This document shows positions 25,479-33,533 of a DNA stretch of 33,533 nt, piece after piece. Position 1 is the first letter of the stretch, and each line of letters begins with the position of its first letter. The DNA comes from JACTUA01 sp964551875 (GTDB lineage: Archaea; Halobacteriota; Methanomicrobia; Methanomicrobiales; JACTUA01), in contig CAZKEV010000022.1 in assembly GCA_964551875.1 (NCBI GenBank), positions 1 through 33,533 on the forward strand. Reading direction: 5' to 3'. Below the pieces are notes generated by a model. It was not told the DNA's origin. It did not search any database and worked only from the letters and a program-made list of their open reading frames with translations. The translations under genes and the position numbers were made by a program.

Positions 25479-26549
25479 ATGACCCAGATCACCACAGGTT
25501 CCCGCACCATCGGGGACGGGAGCCCGACCTACTTCATAGCCGACATCTCAGCCAACCATGACGGGGATCTGGAACGGGCGCGGATGCTCATCCGTCTTGC
25601 GGCCCGTTCAGGCGCCGATGCCGCCAAGTTCCAGAACTTCCGCGCCCCGGAGATCGTGAGCGACAGGGGCTTTCGTGCCCTGGGGGGAAAGGCCTCCCAC
25701 CAGGCGTCGTGGAAGCGGTCAGTGTACGAGGTATACCAGGCCGCGTCGCTTCCCTGGGAATGGACTCCTCTGCTCCGGGAGGAGTGCCTCCGGGCCGGTA
25801 TCGATTACCTCTCCACGCCGTATGACCTGGAGGCCGTGGCCATGCTCAACCCCCACCTTGCCATCTTCAAGGTGGGTTCAGGCGATATCACCTGGCCCGA
25901 GATGCTCCATGCGGTTGCGGGCATGGGGAAGCCGGTCATCCTTGCCACCGGGGCGAGCGAGATCGGTGACGTTGAGCGGGCGATGCAGGTGCTGTCAGCG
26001 AACCACGTGCCGGTCGTGCTCATGCAGTGCAATACCAATTACACGGGTTTGCCCGAAAATTTCGACCATATTCACCTGAACGTCCTGCGCACCTACCGGC
26101 TGCTTTACACCGATGCAATCCTGGGCCTCTCGGACCACACGAAGGGGCATGCCACAGTTCTCGGGGCCGTTGCCCTCGGGGCACGGGTGATCGAGAAGCA
26201 TTTCACCGATGATACCTCGCGGGATGGGCCCGATCACCCCTTCTCCATGACGTCCGTGGCCTGGTGGGAGATGGTGGATCGCACCCGGGAGCTGGAGCGG
26301 GCCCTCGGTTCTGTGCAGAAACGGGTGGAGGAGAATGAGAAGGAGACGGTCATCCTCCAGCGGCGGTGCCTCCGTGCGCGGCATGACCTTCCCGCCGGCA
26401 CCGTCCTGGCACGCGATCACCTTGCGGTCCTCCGTCCGGCCCCTCCGGACTCGATCCCGCCCTATGAGATCGAACGGGTGCTGGGTTCCCGGCTCCGGAG
26501 TGGCCTCCCGGCAGGCGAGCATCTCCGCTGGGCATTGCTGGAAGGGTGA
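25479..26549 (+). CDS. neuB: NeuB-type nonulosonic acid synthase with SAF domain
   Basis: A 356-residue protein. The TIM barrel (about 15-280) has IADISANHDGDLERA, KFQNF, KVGSGDITWPEM, LGLSDHTKGH and IEKHFTDDT, the phosphoenolpyruvate- and metal-binding motifs of the sialic acid synthase family. The last 60 residues (RRCLRARHDLPAGTVL, then LRSGLPAG) are the SAF (antifreeze-like) domain. It would condense phosphoenolpyruvate with a six-carbon amino sugar to a nine-carbon acid (sialic, legionaminic or pseudaminic-like). Which one cannot be read from the sequence. The tight run with an SpsF-like cytidylyltransferase, an oxidoreductase and an aminotransferase supports a nonulosonic acid route. 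It overlaps none of its neighbours and sits four bases after the reductase. Confidence 0.88.
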   Translation: MTQITTGSRTIGDGSPTYFIADISANHDGDLERARMLIRLAARSGADAAKFQNFRAPEIVSDRGFRALGGKASHQASWKRSVYEVYQAASLPWEWTPLLREECLRAGIDYLSTPYDLEAVAMLNPHLAIFKVGSGDITWPEMLHAVAGMGKPVILATGASEIGDVERAMQVLSANHVPVVLMQCNTNYTGLPENFDHIHLNVLRTYRLLYTDAILGLSDHTKGHATVLGAVALGARVIEKHFTDDTSRDGPDHPFSMTSVAWWEMVDRTRELERALGSVQKRVEENEKETVILQRRCLRARHDLPAGTVLARDHLAVLRPAPPDSIPPYEIERVLGSRLRSGLPAGEHLRWALLEG

Positions 26550-26557
26550 GTTGTCCA

Positions 26558-27685
26558 GTGAGGATCCTGTACTTCAGCAGGGGTTACACCCCTCACGATC
26601 GGCGCTTCCTGGAGCGGATGGCACGTTCCCGGCACGAGATCCATTTCCTCTCCCTCGAGCAGGTGCCGCTGCCCCTTGAACAGCGGCCGCTACCCTCCCG
26701 TGTGCGGGCGTGCGGAAGCCTCTCCCCCATGCCCCTTCCCCCGAACATCCCGGCGGAGATCCTGGGCTTTGCCCCGGCCTTTGAGCTGGTTCTTCAGGAG
26801 GTGGCTCCGGACTTTATCCATGCCGGACCTGTGTCGAGTTGCGGGTTCCTGGCCGCCCTCGCCGGCCTTCACCCCTTCCTCGCGATGTCATGGGGCTCTG
26901 ATCTCCTCCTTGATGCCGGCCGCGACCCGGTGATCCGGTGGATGACCCGCTTCACCCTTGCGAATGCGGATTACTTCCAGTGTGATTGTCAGACGGTGCT
27001 TGCGAGAGCCCTTGAGTTCGCCCCCTTGGAAGCGGAACGGGTTCTGCAGTTCCCCTGGGGGGTGGACCTCGGGCGCTTCAAGCCCGGCCCCGGGGCCGGG
27101 CGGCTGAGGGGCGAGCTCGGGTGGGAGGATACGTTCATCCTCCTCTCCAGCCGCTCCTGGGAACCCCTGTATGACACCGAGATCCTGCTTCAGGGGTTCC
27201 TCCATGCCCATGCACTAGACCCAAGCCTCCGGCTCGTCATGGTAGGGGACGGTTCCCAGAGAGAGCTCGTGCGGCGGTTCATCGGAACGAACCGGCTTGA
27301 GGATTCCGTCTATCTCCCCGGCAGGGTTGGCAATGACAGCATGCCGGACCTCATGAGGGTGGCGGATGCCTATGTCAGCGCCGCGCCCGTGGACGGAACA
27401 TCCATCTCCCTCCTCGAGGCGATGGCCTCCGGTCTTCCCGTGATTGTGGCCGATGGTCCCGGGAATCGCGAGTGGGTGGAGGACGGGAGGAACGGCCGGC
27501 TCTTTAGGGCCGGTGACCCTGAGGGCCTTGCCAGGATGATGGGCTGGGCGGGCAGTCTTCCCGGAGGAGAACGGCAGAGGATCGGGGAGCGGAACCGTGC
27601 CGTCGCCTGCACGCGGGCTGACTGGGAGCGGAACAGCGGAGCCCTCATCGCCCTCTATGACCGGCTGGAGAATGTGCATGACTAG
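26558..27685 (+). CDS. Family 4 glycosyltransferase
   Basis: A 375-residue GT4 protein. MSWGSDLLLDAG in the N-terminal half, FPWGVDLGRF, and DGTSISLLEAMASGLPVIV in the C-terminal half are shared with the GT4 at 15026. Start is GTG 26558: the GGGTGAG ribosome site ends seven bases before it, and the conserved beginning RILYFSRG follows at once. A GTG at 26546 overlapping the NeuB stop would add four residues. It lies inside the nonulosonic-acid run and is a candidate for transferring that sugar, though sialyl-type donors are more often used by other families. The sugar is not known. Confidence 0.85.
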   Translation: MRILYFSRGYTPHDRRFLERMARSRHEIHFLSLEQVPLPLEQRPLPSRVRACGSLSPMPLPPNIPAEILGFAPAFELVLQEVAPDFIHAGPVSSCGFLAALAGLHPFLAMSWGSDLLLDAGRDPVIRWMTRFTLANADYFQCDCQTVLARALEFAPLEAERVLQFPWGVDLGRFKPGPGAGRLRGELGWEDTFILLSSRSWEPLYDTEILLQGFLHAHALDPSLRLVMVGDGSQRELVRRFIGTNRLEDSVYLPGRVGNDSMPDLMRVADAYVSAAPVDGTSISLLEAMASGLPVIVADGPGNREWVEDGRNGRLFRAGDPEGLARMMGWAGSLPGGERQRIGERNRAVACTRADWERNSGALIALYDRLENVHD

Positions 27686-27704
27686 GAGAGCAGCAGGGAG
27701 CACC

Positions 27705-28703
27705 ATGGGCCGGTTCCTGGTTGTCGGGGCCGGTTCCATCGGCAGGCGGCATATCGGAAATCTCCTCTCACTCGGTGTCCAGGCCATCACTGTTGTGGAA
27801 CCGCAGCCCGGTCGGCGCAGGGAGATTGAGAAGGCGTACCCGGTGAGGGTCACCGGGAGCCTTGAGGAGGCGCTTGGCGACGAGTACCGCGCGGCCCTGA
27901 TCTGCACCCCGACCTCGATGCACTGCGGCCATGCGCTCGCTGCAGCACGAAAGGGCTGCCACCTCTTCGTCGAGAAGCCGATCGCTGACTCGATGGAGGG
28001 GGTACCGGAGCTCCTCGCCGAGATTGAACGCCGCCAGCTCACGACGCTCGTGGGCTGCAACTTCCGTTTCCACCCCGGCCTTCAGAGGGTGCATTCCCTC
28101 CTCAGGGAAGGGAGAATAGGGACGCCCCTCTCCGCCCGCGCGAGCTTCGGGCAGTACCTGCCCGACTGGCACCCAAGGGAAGACTACCGGGCCGGGTATA
28201 GCGCCCAACGGCGCCTAGGCGGGGGTGTGCTCCTTGACCGGATCCATGAGCTTGACTACCTCTCCTGGCTCCTCGGGGAGGTCGCATCGGTATCCGCGGT
28301 GGTGGACCATGTCAGCGCCCTGGAGATCGATACAGAGGACCTTGTGGAGATGATCCTCCGTTTCCGTTCAGGAGCAGTCGCCTCCCTCCACGTGGACTAC
28401 CTCAGGAGGGAGTACAACGCAAGCCTTGAGATCATCGGGTCGCAGGGGATCCTCAGCTGGGCATTCCAGGACAGCCGCGTGGCATGGTTTACCGCAGGGG
28501 AGAAGCAGTGGAAGGAGGAGTCTTGGCCGGGGTATGACCCCAACACGATGTACCTTGAAGAGATGCGCCACTTCCTGGCAGCCCTGGACGGCAGCGAACC
28601 TCCTGAGCTTCAGGCCAGGGACGGTGCTCGGATGCTCGCGATCGCGCTGGCAGCACGCCGCTCCGCCGTTGAGGAACGAACCGTGCACCTGGACCAGGCA
28701 TGA
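27705..28703 (+). CDS. Gfo/Idh/MocA family oxidoreductase
   Basis: A 332-residue NAD(P)-dependent sugar oxidoreductase. LVVGAGSIGRRH (5-16) is the Rossmann loop and the family motif EKP is at residues 90-92 (FVEKPIAD). ATG 27705 has GGGAG just upstream and starts in phase with the conserved MGRFLVVGAG; in-frame sequence before it belongs to the GT4 gene. Genes of this type stand beside NeuB in several bacterial nonulosonic-acid loci, where they may oxidise C3 or C4 of a sugar intermediate. The exact reaction here is unknown. Its stop overlaps the next start (ATGA). Confidence 0.85.
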   Translation: MGRFLVVGAGSIGRRHIGNLLSLGVQAITVVEPQPGRRREIEKAYPVRVTGSLEEALGDEYRAALICTPTSMHCGHALAAARKGCHLFVEKPIADSMEGVPELLAEIERRQLTTLVGCNFRFHPGLQRVHSLLREGRIGTPLSARASFGQYLPDWHPREDYRAGYSAQRRLGGGVLLDRIHELDYLSWLLGEVASVSAVVDHVSALEIDTEDLVEMILRFRSGAVASLHVDYLRREYNASLEIIGSQGILSWAFQDSRVAWFTAGEKQWKEESWPGYDPNTMYLEEMRHFLAALDGSEPPELQARDGARMLAIALAARRSAVEERTVHLDQA

Positions 28704-29473
28704 TCAGGCCCCGCATCGTTGCAATCGTCCAGGCACGGATGGGATCTACCCGCCTGCCCGGCAAGACCCTGGCCGATCTCGGCGGAAAGCCTCTCATCGA
28801 ACGGGTGATCGAGCGGGTGAGGGTGGCGCAGCGGATTGGGGGGATCGTCATCGCCACCACCGACGATCCGGAGGACCAGGCGATCATCGCCTGGGCCCGG
28901 GCGCACGGGATCGCCTGGTATGCAGGGAGCCGGGATGACGTGCTGGACCGCTTCTACCGTGCGGCGAAAGAGGCCGGGGCCGACCTGATCGTCCGTATCA
29001 CCGCTGATGACCCCTTCAAGGACCCGGAGGTGGTGGACCGGGTGATCGGGAGGATGCTCGCCTCCCCGGACCTGGACTATGCGAGCAACACGCTCCATCC
29101 CACCTATCCCGAGGGACTCGATGTGGAGGTGATACGGTTCCCTGCCCTGGAGCGTGCCTGGCAGCAGGCCCGCCTCCACTCGGAGCGGGAGCATGTGACG
29201 CCCTTCATCTGGAAGCACCCGGATCGCTTCCGGCTCGCGTCGGTGGAGCATGATATCGACCTCTCTAGGCTTCGCTGGACCATCGATTATGAGAACGACC
29301 TCCGCTTCGCCCGCGAGGTCTATGCCCGGTTTCCCGACGGAAGGGTTTTCTTGATGAAGGAGATCCTGGACCTGCTGGCTCGCCACCCTGAGATCGCGGC
29401 GATCAACCAGGGCATCGACAGGAACGAGGGTTTCCGCACCTCTCTTGCTCGGGATGATCCGCCCGAACCCTGA
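28700..29473 (+). CDS. SpsF-like cytidylyltransferase (acid-sugar activation)
   Basis: A 257-residue nucleotidyltransferase of the SpsF/CMP-KDO synthetase group. IVQARMGSTRLPGK (9-22) is the nucleotide-binding signature, followed by RITADDPFKDPEVVDR, which holds the metal-binding Asp. It would couple CMP to the nonulosonic acid made by the NeuB homologue two genes upstream. It overlaps the oxidoreductase by four bases. SpsF-type proteins are annotated as spore-coat polysaccharide enzymes, but here the role is likely general activation. Whether CTP is the nucleotide is not proven. Confidence 0.82.
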   Translation: MIRPRIVAIVQARMGSTRLPGKTLADLGGKPLIERVIERVRVAQRIGGIVIATTDDPEDQAIIAWARAHGIAWYAGSRDDVLDRFYRAAKEAGADLIVRITADDPFKDPEVVDRVIGRMLASPDLDYASNTLHPTYPEGLDVEVIRFPALERAWQQARLHSEREHVTPFIWKHPDRFRLASVEHDIDLSRLRWTIDYENDLRFAREVYARFPDGRVFLMKEILDLLARHPEIAAINQGIDRNEGFRTSLARDDPPEP

Positions 29474-29498
29474 TGTCCCCAGAGGTCAACGATCCGAT

Positions 29499-30677
29499 AT
29501 GGAACGGATCACAGACCGGGAACACGCCCACGTGCGGGAAGTCCTGAATTCCCAGTTCCAGACATCAGCCGGGAGCCTGAAGACCCGGCCCCTTGAGGAA
29601 CTCTTTGCCCGCAGATTCCAGACCGGCTACGCGATCTCCTTCATCAACGGCACGGCCACGATGCATGCAGCCCTTGCAGCAGCCGGAGTAGGTCCTGGAG
29701 ACGAGGTGATCGTGCCCCCCCTAACCATGGCGAGCACGTCCTTTGCGGTCATGCACGCCGGTGCGCTGCCCGTCTTTGCTGATATCGATCCTTCCACATG
29801 GACCATCTCCCCTTCATCCATTGAGAAACTCGTATCAGTGCGCACGAAAGCGATCATTCCGGTCGCGATCTATGGTCTGTTGCCGGACATGGATCCCATC
29901 CTTGACCTCGCCGGGGAGCACGGGCTCTTTGTCCTGGAGGATGATGCCCAGTGCTTCCTTGGCAGCTACAAGGGCCGGATCGGGGGGAGCCTCGGGGACG
30001 CGGCCTCCTTCAGCTTCCAGTCCTCCAAGCACCTGACGAGCGGAGAGGGGGGGATGGTGACCACGAAGGATGGGGAGCTCGCCGAACGAATCCGCCGCTT
30101 CAGCAGCCTGGGCTATGCTGCAGTGGGTGCAGGGGCCGGGAAGGGCAGGATCACCAAGGAGGTGATCCAGGACCCGTGCTACGAGCGGCACATCTCCCTA
30201 GGGTGGAACTACCGCATGCCCGAGCTCTGCGCTGCCGTGGCCCTGGGGCAGCTGGAACGCATTGACGAGCTCGTAGCGGTACGGCAGCGGGCAGCCCGCC
30301 TCTACCGTGAGGCAATAAGAGGCTGCAGCTGGCTGATACCCCAGGCTGTGCCCAGCACCTGTGTCCATGCGTACTGGACCTATGCTCTGAAGCTCGATCA
30401 TCCCACACTCTCGTGGTACGCCTTCCAGGAGATATACCGAAGCATGGGGGGGGAAGGGATCTATGCGGCCTGGCAGCTTACCCACAGGGAGCCGGTGTTC
30501 AGGGGGAAGATCCTCGCGCCCCACCAGGCCCAGGTCTTTGATGACGGCCTCTGCCCAGCGGCGGAGAACCTCCAGCCACGGCTTCTCCAGTTTAAGACCA
30601 ACTACTACACTGAAGAAAGGGCAAAGGCCGCGGCTCTGGCCCTCAGAAAGACCATCGAGCACGTGGATATCTCATGA
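29499..30677 (+). CDS. DegT/DnrJ/EryC1 family aminotransferase
   Basis: A 392-residue PLP-dependent sugar aminotransferase. INGTATMHAAL (49-59) binds the cofactor phosphate, EDDAQ (147-151) has the Asp that holds the pyridine nitrogen, and K177 in FQSSKHLTSGEGG is the Schiff-base lysine. It would place an amino group on a 4-keto or 3-keto sugar nucleotide, for example the PseB or LegB product. AGAGGTC lies about 11 bases before ATG 29499; an in-frame start at 29445 would overlap the cytidylyltransferase. The last gene of the plus-strand run: its stop TGA overlaps the stop of the opposing apgM gene in TCATGA. Confidence 0.86.
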   Translation: MERITDREHAHVREVLNSQFQTSAGSLKTRPLEELFARRFQTGYAISFINGTATMHAALAAAGVGPGDEVIVPPLTMASTSFAVMHAGALPVFADIDPSTWTISPSSIEKLVSVRTKAIIPVAIYGLLPDMDPILDLAGEHGLFVLEDDAQCFLGSYKGRIGGSLGDAASFSFQSSKHLTSGEGGMVTTKDGELAERIRRFSSLGYAAVGAGAGKGRITKEVIQDPCYERHISLGWNYRMPELCAAVALGQLERIDELVAVRQRAARLYREAIRGCSWLIPQAVPSTCVHAYWTYALKLDHPTLSWYAFQEIYRSMGGEGIYAAWQLTHREPVFRGKILAPHQAQVFDDGLCPAAENLQPRLLQFKTNYYTEERAKAAALALRKTIEHVDIS

Positions 30678-31871
30678 GGGCCTGACCGGGCCCGGGAAAG
30701 GCCGTCCCTTCATCCCCAGGAGGAGGGGTAGGAACTCCCGGGCATCCATGAACCCGAAGGCTCCCTTCAGTGCCTCCCGCTCGGTGAGCCGGGTGGTCCC
30801 GTCCCTGAGAAGCCCCCTTACCGCGAAGGGCACCGGATCCGGGGTGTGGTTTCTGAGACGGATGGGGGTTGAATGGTCCGGCAGCACCGCGATGATACCC
30901 TGGAAGGTCTCCATTATGGTCCCGACCATCCCGTCCACCCGTTCGATGGCCCTCACCTTCTCCTCGACCGACCCCATGTGGCCTGCCTCGTCCGGGGCCT
31001 CCACGTGGAGGTAGAGGAACTCAACCCGCTCCAGCGCCTCCCTTGCGTACCGGGCCTTTGCACCATAGTCTGTGTCAAGGTATCCTGTTGCACCAGGTAC
31101 CCGGATCACTTCCATCCCGGCCAGGCGCGCGATCCCGTTCAGGAGATCCACCGCCGAGATCATCGCCCCGGAGAGGCCATGGAGATCCCTGAAAGCGGGG
31201 AGATCCGGCTTCCTGCCCCCGCTCCAGGGCCAGATCATGGTTGCGGGGCGCTGCCCGCGGGAGATACGCTCACGGTTCACCTGCTGGTTGCGGAGGACTT
31301 CCCGGGATCTCTCCATCACCCTGATGAGGACGTCAGCGTCCCCACCCTTTGGCAGGTGGTCCCTGATCCTTTCTCCGACAATATCATGGGGCGGGGTGGT
31401 GGCAGAGCCCTCGCCCTCCGGGACCACCATGAGGTTGCGGTAGGAGACCCCGGCATACAGGGAGACCCCAGCAACTTCGGTGGCGAGGGCCCGGATCAGC
31501 GGACCCCCCTCGCTGCTAGGTATGTGGCCGGCCGAGAAATCCTCCATCACCCCGTCCGTTACGGTGACCAGGTTGCAGCGGTATGCGATATCCCCCTTCC
31601 CAAGGGATACACCCATACTCGCGGCCTCGAGGGGACCCCGGCCGGTGTAGTACTTCCTCGGGTCGTACCCCAGGATGGAGAGGTTCGCGATGTCACTCCC
31701 TGCCTCGAAGCCCGGGGGGATGGTCCGGAGCATCCCCGAGGCCCCTTCCCGCGCGATCCGGTCGAAGTTCGGGGTGCAGGCATACTCCAGCGGCGTCTGC
31801 CCCCCGAGCTCCTCCAGGGGCTCGTCGGCCATACCGTCCCCGACCACCATCAGGTATTTTCTGGAGGTCAT
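30672..31871 (-). CDS. apgM: 2,3-bisphosphoglycerate-independent phosphoglycerate mutase, archaeal type
   Basis: A 399-residue member of the alkaline phosphatase superfamily. The N-terminal metal motif VVGDGMAD (9-16), the catalytic serine S59 in AGSDIANLS, HVEAPDEAGH and LPDHSTP are the four expected blocks. It interconverts 2- and 3-phosphoglycerate in glycolysis and gluconeogenesis. ATG 31871 starts the family sequence; an upstream extension would enter the next gene. It overlaps the membrane protein gene upstream by four bases, so the two are probably cotranscribed. It is a housekeeping gene and marks the right edge of the glycan locus. Confidence 0.92.
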   Translation of the reverse strand: MTSRKYLMVVGDGMADEPLEELGGQTPLEYACTPNFDRIAREGASGMLRTIPPGFEAGSDIANLSILGYDPRKYYTGRGPLEAASMGVSLGKGDIAYRCNLVTVTDGVMEDFSAGHIPSSEGGPLIRALATEVAGVSLYAGVSYRNLMVVPEGEGSATTPPHDIVGERIRDHLPKGGDADVLIRVMERSREVLRNQQVNRERISRGQRPATMIWPWSGGRKPDLPAFRDLHGLSGAMISAVDLLNGIARLAGMEVIRVPGATGYLDTDYGAKARYAREALERVEFLYLHVEAPDEAGHMGSVEEKVRAIERVDGMVGTIMETFQGIIAVLPDHSTPIRLRNHTPDPVPFAVRGLLRDGTTRLTEREALKGAFGFMDAREFLPLLLGMKGRPFPGPVRPS

Positions 31872-32338
31872 GGTCCGCCCCCGATTATGGTCAGGATTCC
31901 CAGGGTGGGGAGTGAGGTTACTAGGGCTGCGGCTACCGTGCCGAGGATGATGGCAGGAAGTGCATACCGGAACGGGATACCGAAGACGAATGCCGCCGCG
32001 CATCCGCTCCAGGCGCCGGTCATCGGCAGCGGCACTGCCACAAAGAGGAAGAGTCCCACCGCCCCGAGCTGCTCCCGACCCTCCATCTTCCTGCGCGTCC
32101 GGTCAAAGAGCCACCGGAAGAACCGGTCAAAGAGGGGGGAGTTCCTGATCAGAAACCCTGAAACCGGTTCCAGCAGCAGGAGCAGGGGCACCACAGGGAG
32201 GAGATTTCCGGCAAGGGCAAGCAGGAAGGCCTCCGGTGGCGGGTATCCGGACAGCAGCGCCGCCGGAATGGCATACCTGGCCTCAAAGAAGGGGATCGCA
32301 CCGAGCAGGATGATCAGGAGCGCAGAGGCAGGGTCCAA
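31868..32338 (-). CDS. Small membrane protein of the putative small multidrug export family
   Basis: A 156-residue protein with four or five hydrophobic stretches. The N-terminal IPFFEARYAIPAALLSGY and the later LFLFVAVPLPMTGAWSG are the marks of the Sm_multidrug_ex family (COG2426), whose function is not established. The start is TTG 32338, with GGAGGG seven bases upstream; no ATG or GTG fits as well. It lies between the epimerase gene and apgM and overlaps the latter by four bases. Confidence 0.8.
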   Translation of the reverse strand: MDPASALLIILLGAIPFFEARYAIPAALLSGYPPPEAFLLALAGNLLPVVPLLLLLEPVSGFLIRNSPLFDRFFRWLFDRTRRKMEGREQLGAVGLFLFVAVPLPMTGAWSGCAAAFVFGIPFRYALPAIILGTVAAALVTSLPTLGILTIIGGGP

Positions 32339-32341
32339 GGG

Positions 32342-33277
32342 TCAACCCTCCTGTGCTATGGCCCCCGCGGCAGCCGCCACGCTCTCCCGGGAGCCCATAG
32401 CCGGCTTCCAGCCCAGTGCCTTCAGCCTGTCGATGGAGAGGAGCATCCTCGGGACATCGCCCACCCAGCCCCGTTCTCCTCCGGTGAACCGGTAGTCCAC
32501 CTTCGGGAGGCCGAGAGCCGCCGCCACGATATCAGCGATACCAGTTACATCAATCCAGTCCTCGGACCCGATGTTCAGGACATGGTAGGTTCCCTTCGCC
32601 CGCTCGATGGCAAAAAGCATGGCCTTCACGCACTCGTGGACCTCGAGGTAGGACTTGGTCTGCTTCCCGTCCCCGAGGATCTCGAGGGCCTGGGGATTCT
32701 CCCTCAGCTTGTGGACAAAGTCCCAGATGACCCCGTGGTTCGAGCGCTCGCCGATAATGTTCGCGAACCGGAACACCCATCCCCGCATGCCGTAGGAGTG
32801 GCAGTACGCCGAGATGAGGGCCTCGCACGCGAGCTTGCTCGCCGCGTAGACCGAGATGGGCACCAAGGGGGCGTAGTCCTCGGGGGTGGGGATGACCGAG
32901 GCCTCGCCATAGACCGTCGAGGTGGAGGTGAAGACGATGCCCGGGACGTCGTGGCGCCTCATCGCCTCCAGGACCCGGGCCGTGGCAAGGATGTTGTTCC
33001 TGACCACGCTCTCCGGATGGATCCCGCTCATCCTGACATCGGGATCGGCGGCGAGGTGGTAGACCCGGGCGGCTCCTGCGAAGAGGTCCTGCCATCCTTC
33101 GTGCAGGAGATCGGCCTTCGTGAGAGTGGTACCTCCCTTCCCGAGAGGTCCCGCGATGTTCGATTCGGAGCCGGTGCTCAGGTTATCGATGACAGTGACC
33201 TTCTCCCCGCGCCCTGCAAGGGCATCCACGAGGTGGGAGCCAATAAAACCGCAGCCACCCGTCACCACAGCGCCCAT
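32342..33277 (-). CDS. UDP-glucose 4-epimerase-like NAD-dependent epimerase
   Basis: A 311-residue extended SDR. TGGCGFIGSH (6-15) is the NAD loop, STSTVYGE (118-125) holds the active Ser/Thr, and Y144-xxx-K148 lies in VYAASK. Typical of archaeal GalE-like proteins, which interconvert UDP-glucose and UDP-galactose or their amino forms. It may supply hexoses to the nearby glycan locus. It reads toward apgM with three bases between it and the membrane protein gene. ATG 33277 starts the family sequence. The substrate is not provable here. Confidence 0.83.
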   Translation of the reverse strand: MGAVVTGGCGFIGSHLVDALAGRGEKVTVIDNLSTGSESNIAGPLGKGGTTLTKADLLHEGWQDLFAGAARVYHLAADPDVRMSGIHPESVVRNNILATARVLEAMRRHDVPGIVFTSTSTVYGEASVIPTPEDYAPLVPISVYAASKLACEALISAYCHSYGMRGWVFRFANIIGERSNHGVIWDFVHKLRENPQALEILGDGKQTKSYLEVHECVKAMLFAIERAKGTYHVLNIGSEDWIDVTGIADIVAAALGLPKVDYRFTGGERGWVGDVPRMLLSIDRLKALGWKPAMGSRESVAAAAGAIAQEG

Positions 33278-33345
33278 GAGAGCTTATTTGCCCTCCCCAT
33301 GTAAAATACCGGTGTTCGTATGATCTACAGGCGGCGGTGTTCCTG

Positions 33346-33533
33346 ATGGGAGATCCCCTGACCCGGGTGGAGTTCACTCACCTCTCGAAGGTCCTCTACC
33401 CCGAGGCAGGGATCACCAAACTCGAGGTGATCAAGTACTTCATCAGGATAGCCCCGAGGATCCTGCCCCTCCTTGCAGGAAGGCCGATCGTCCTCACCCG
33501 GTTCCCCGACGGTGCAGGAGCCCCGGGTTTCTA
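33346..33533 (+). CDS. LigD-type polymerase (primase) domain protein, 5' part
   Basis: The first 62 residues of a gene cut by the window end. VEFTHLSKVLYPEAGITKLEVIKYF and then LLAGRPIVLTRFPDGA (motif spans given in parts: V8-P19, G22-F32 and L42-A57) are typical of the N-terminal polymerase domain of LigD, which in bacterial non-homologous end joining fills gaps before ligation. In a few archaea such proteins accompany Ku and a ligase. GTG 33337 is an alternative start. It diverges from the epimerase with 68 bases between. Whether ligase or nuclease parts follow cannot be seen. Confidence 0.78.
   Translation, partial: MGDPLTRVEFTHLSKVLYPEAGITKLEVIKYFIRIAPRILPLLAGRPIVLTRFPDGAGAPGF

Noticed and set aside
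30873..32495. A 540-codon plus-strand frame opposite apgM and the small membrane protein.
   Set aside because: Antisense shadow over two recognised families; no motif in its translation.
1..33533. CRISPR arrays, insertion sequences, tRNA or rRNA genes.
   Set aside because: I looked for spaced direct repeats, transposase-like frames and tRNA-like folds and saw none; a short tRNA could still be missed by eye.

Overview
The window looks like a chromosomal segment of a methanogenic archaeon, probably a GC-rich member of the Methanomicrobiales. This rests on the 3' part of a topoisomerase VI A subunit, an archaeal-type cofactor-independent phosphoglycerate mutase, archaeal TATA-like promoter elements, and the gene style and base composition. 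The taxon is an inference. Most of the window is a large surface-polysaccharide (cell-envelope glycan) locus set between housekeeping genes.

Region 1 (2-772) is the end of top6A. Region 2 (809-11892) is one plus-strand run with markedly lower GC than its surroundings: a polysaccharide deacetylase, two LpxD-like left-handed beta-helix acyltransferases, a holo-ACP synthase, a small acyl carrier protein that apparently starts at CTG, an acyl-AMP ligase, a LuxE-type acyl-protein synthetase, a LuxC-type acyl reductase, two sister FabG-like reductases and a split transketolase. Archaea normally make isoprenoid lipids and have no standard ACP-based fatty acid synthase, so a self-contained ACP/AcpS/ligase/acyltransferase/aldehyde/ketol set is the most unusual thing here. 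My working model is that it makes an acyl or acyl-derived polyol building block for a surface glycan. A possible attenuator (hairpin plus T6 tract with a competing hairpin) lies just before acpS.

Region 3 (12392-18125, minus strand, GC-rich) holds a sugar nucleotidyltransferase, a LegB-like 4,6-dehydratase and a 4-reductase with a GT4 glycosyltransferase in a chain of 4-base overlaps, and a Wzx-type flippase separated from them by about 560 bases. Region 4 (18754-23063) has a GT2 glycosyltransferase, a large glycosyltransferase-like protein of unknown specificity and an FkbM methyltransferase, with AT-rich promoter regions. Region 5 (23327-30677, plus strand) is a nonulosonic-acid-like set: PseB-like dehydratase, RmlD-like reductase, NeuB-like synthase with SAF domain, GT4 glycosyltransferase, Gfo/Idh/MocA oxidoreductase, SpsF-like cytidylyltransferase and DegT aminotransferase.

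Region 6 (30672-33277, minus strand) returns to apgM, a small membrane protein and a GalE-like epimerase. The last 188 bases open a plus-strand gene for a LigD-type polymerase domain, which runs off the window. Together, regions 2-5 look able to make several modified sugars and an unusual acyl-type group, to assemble them with glycosyltransferases and to export the product by a flippase. No polymerase or ligase for the glycan is seen in the window.
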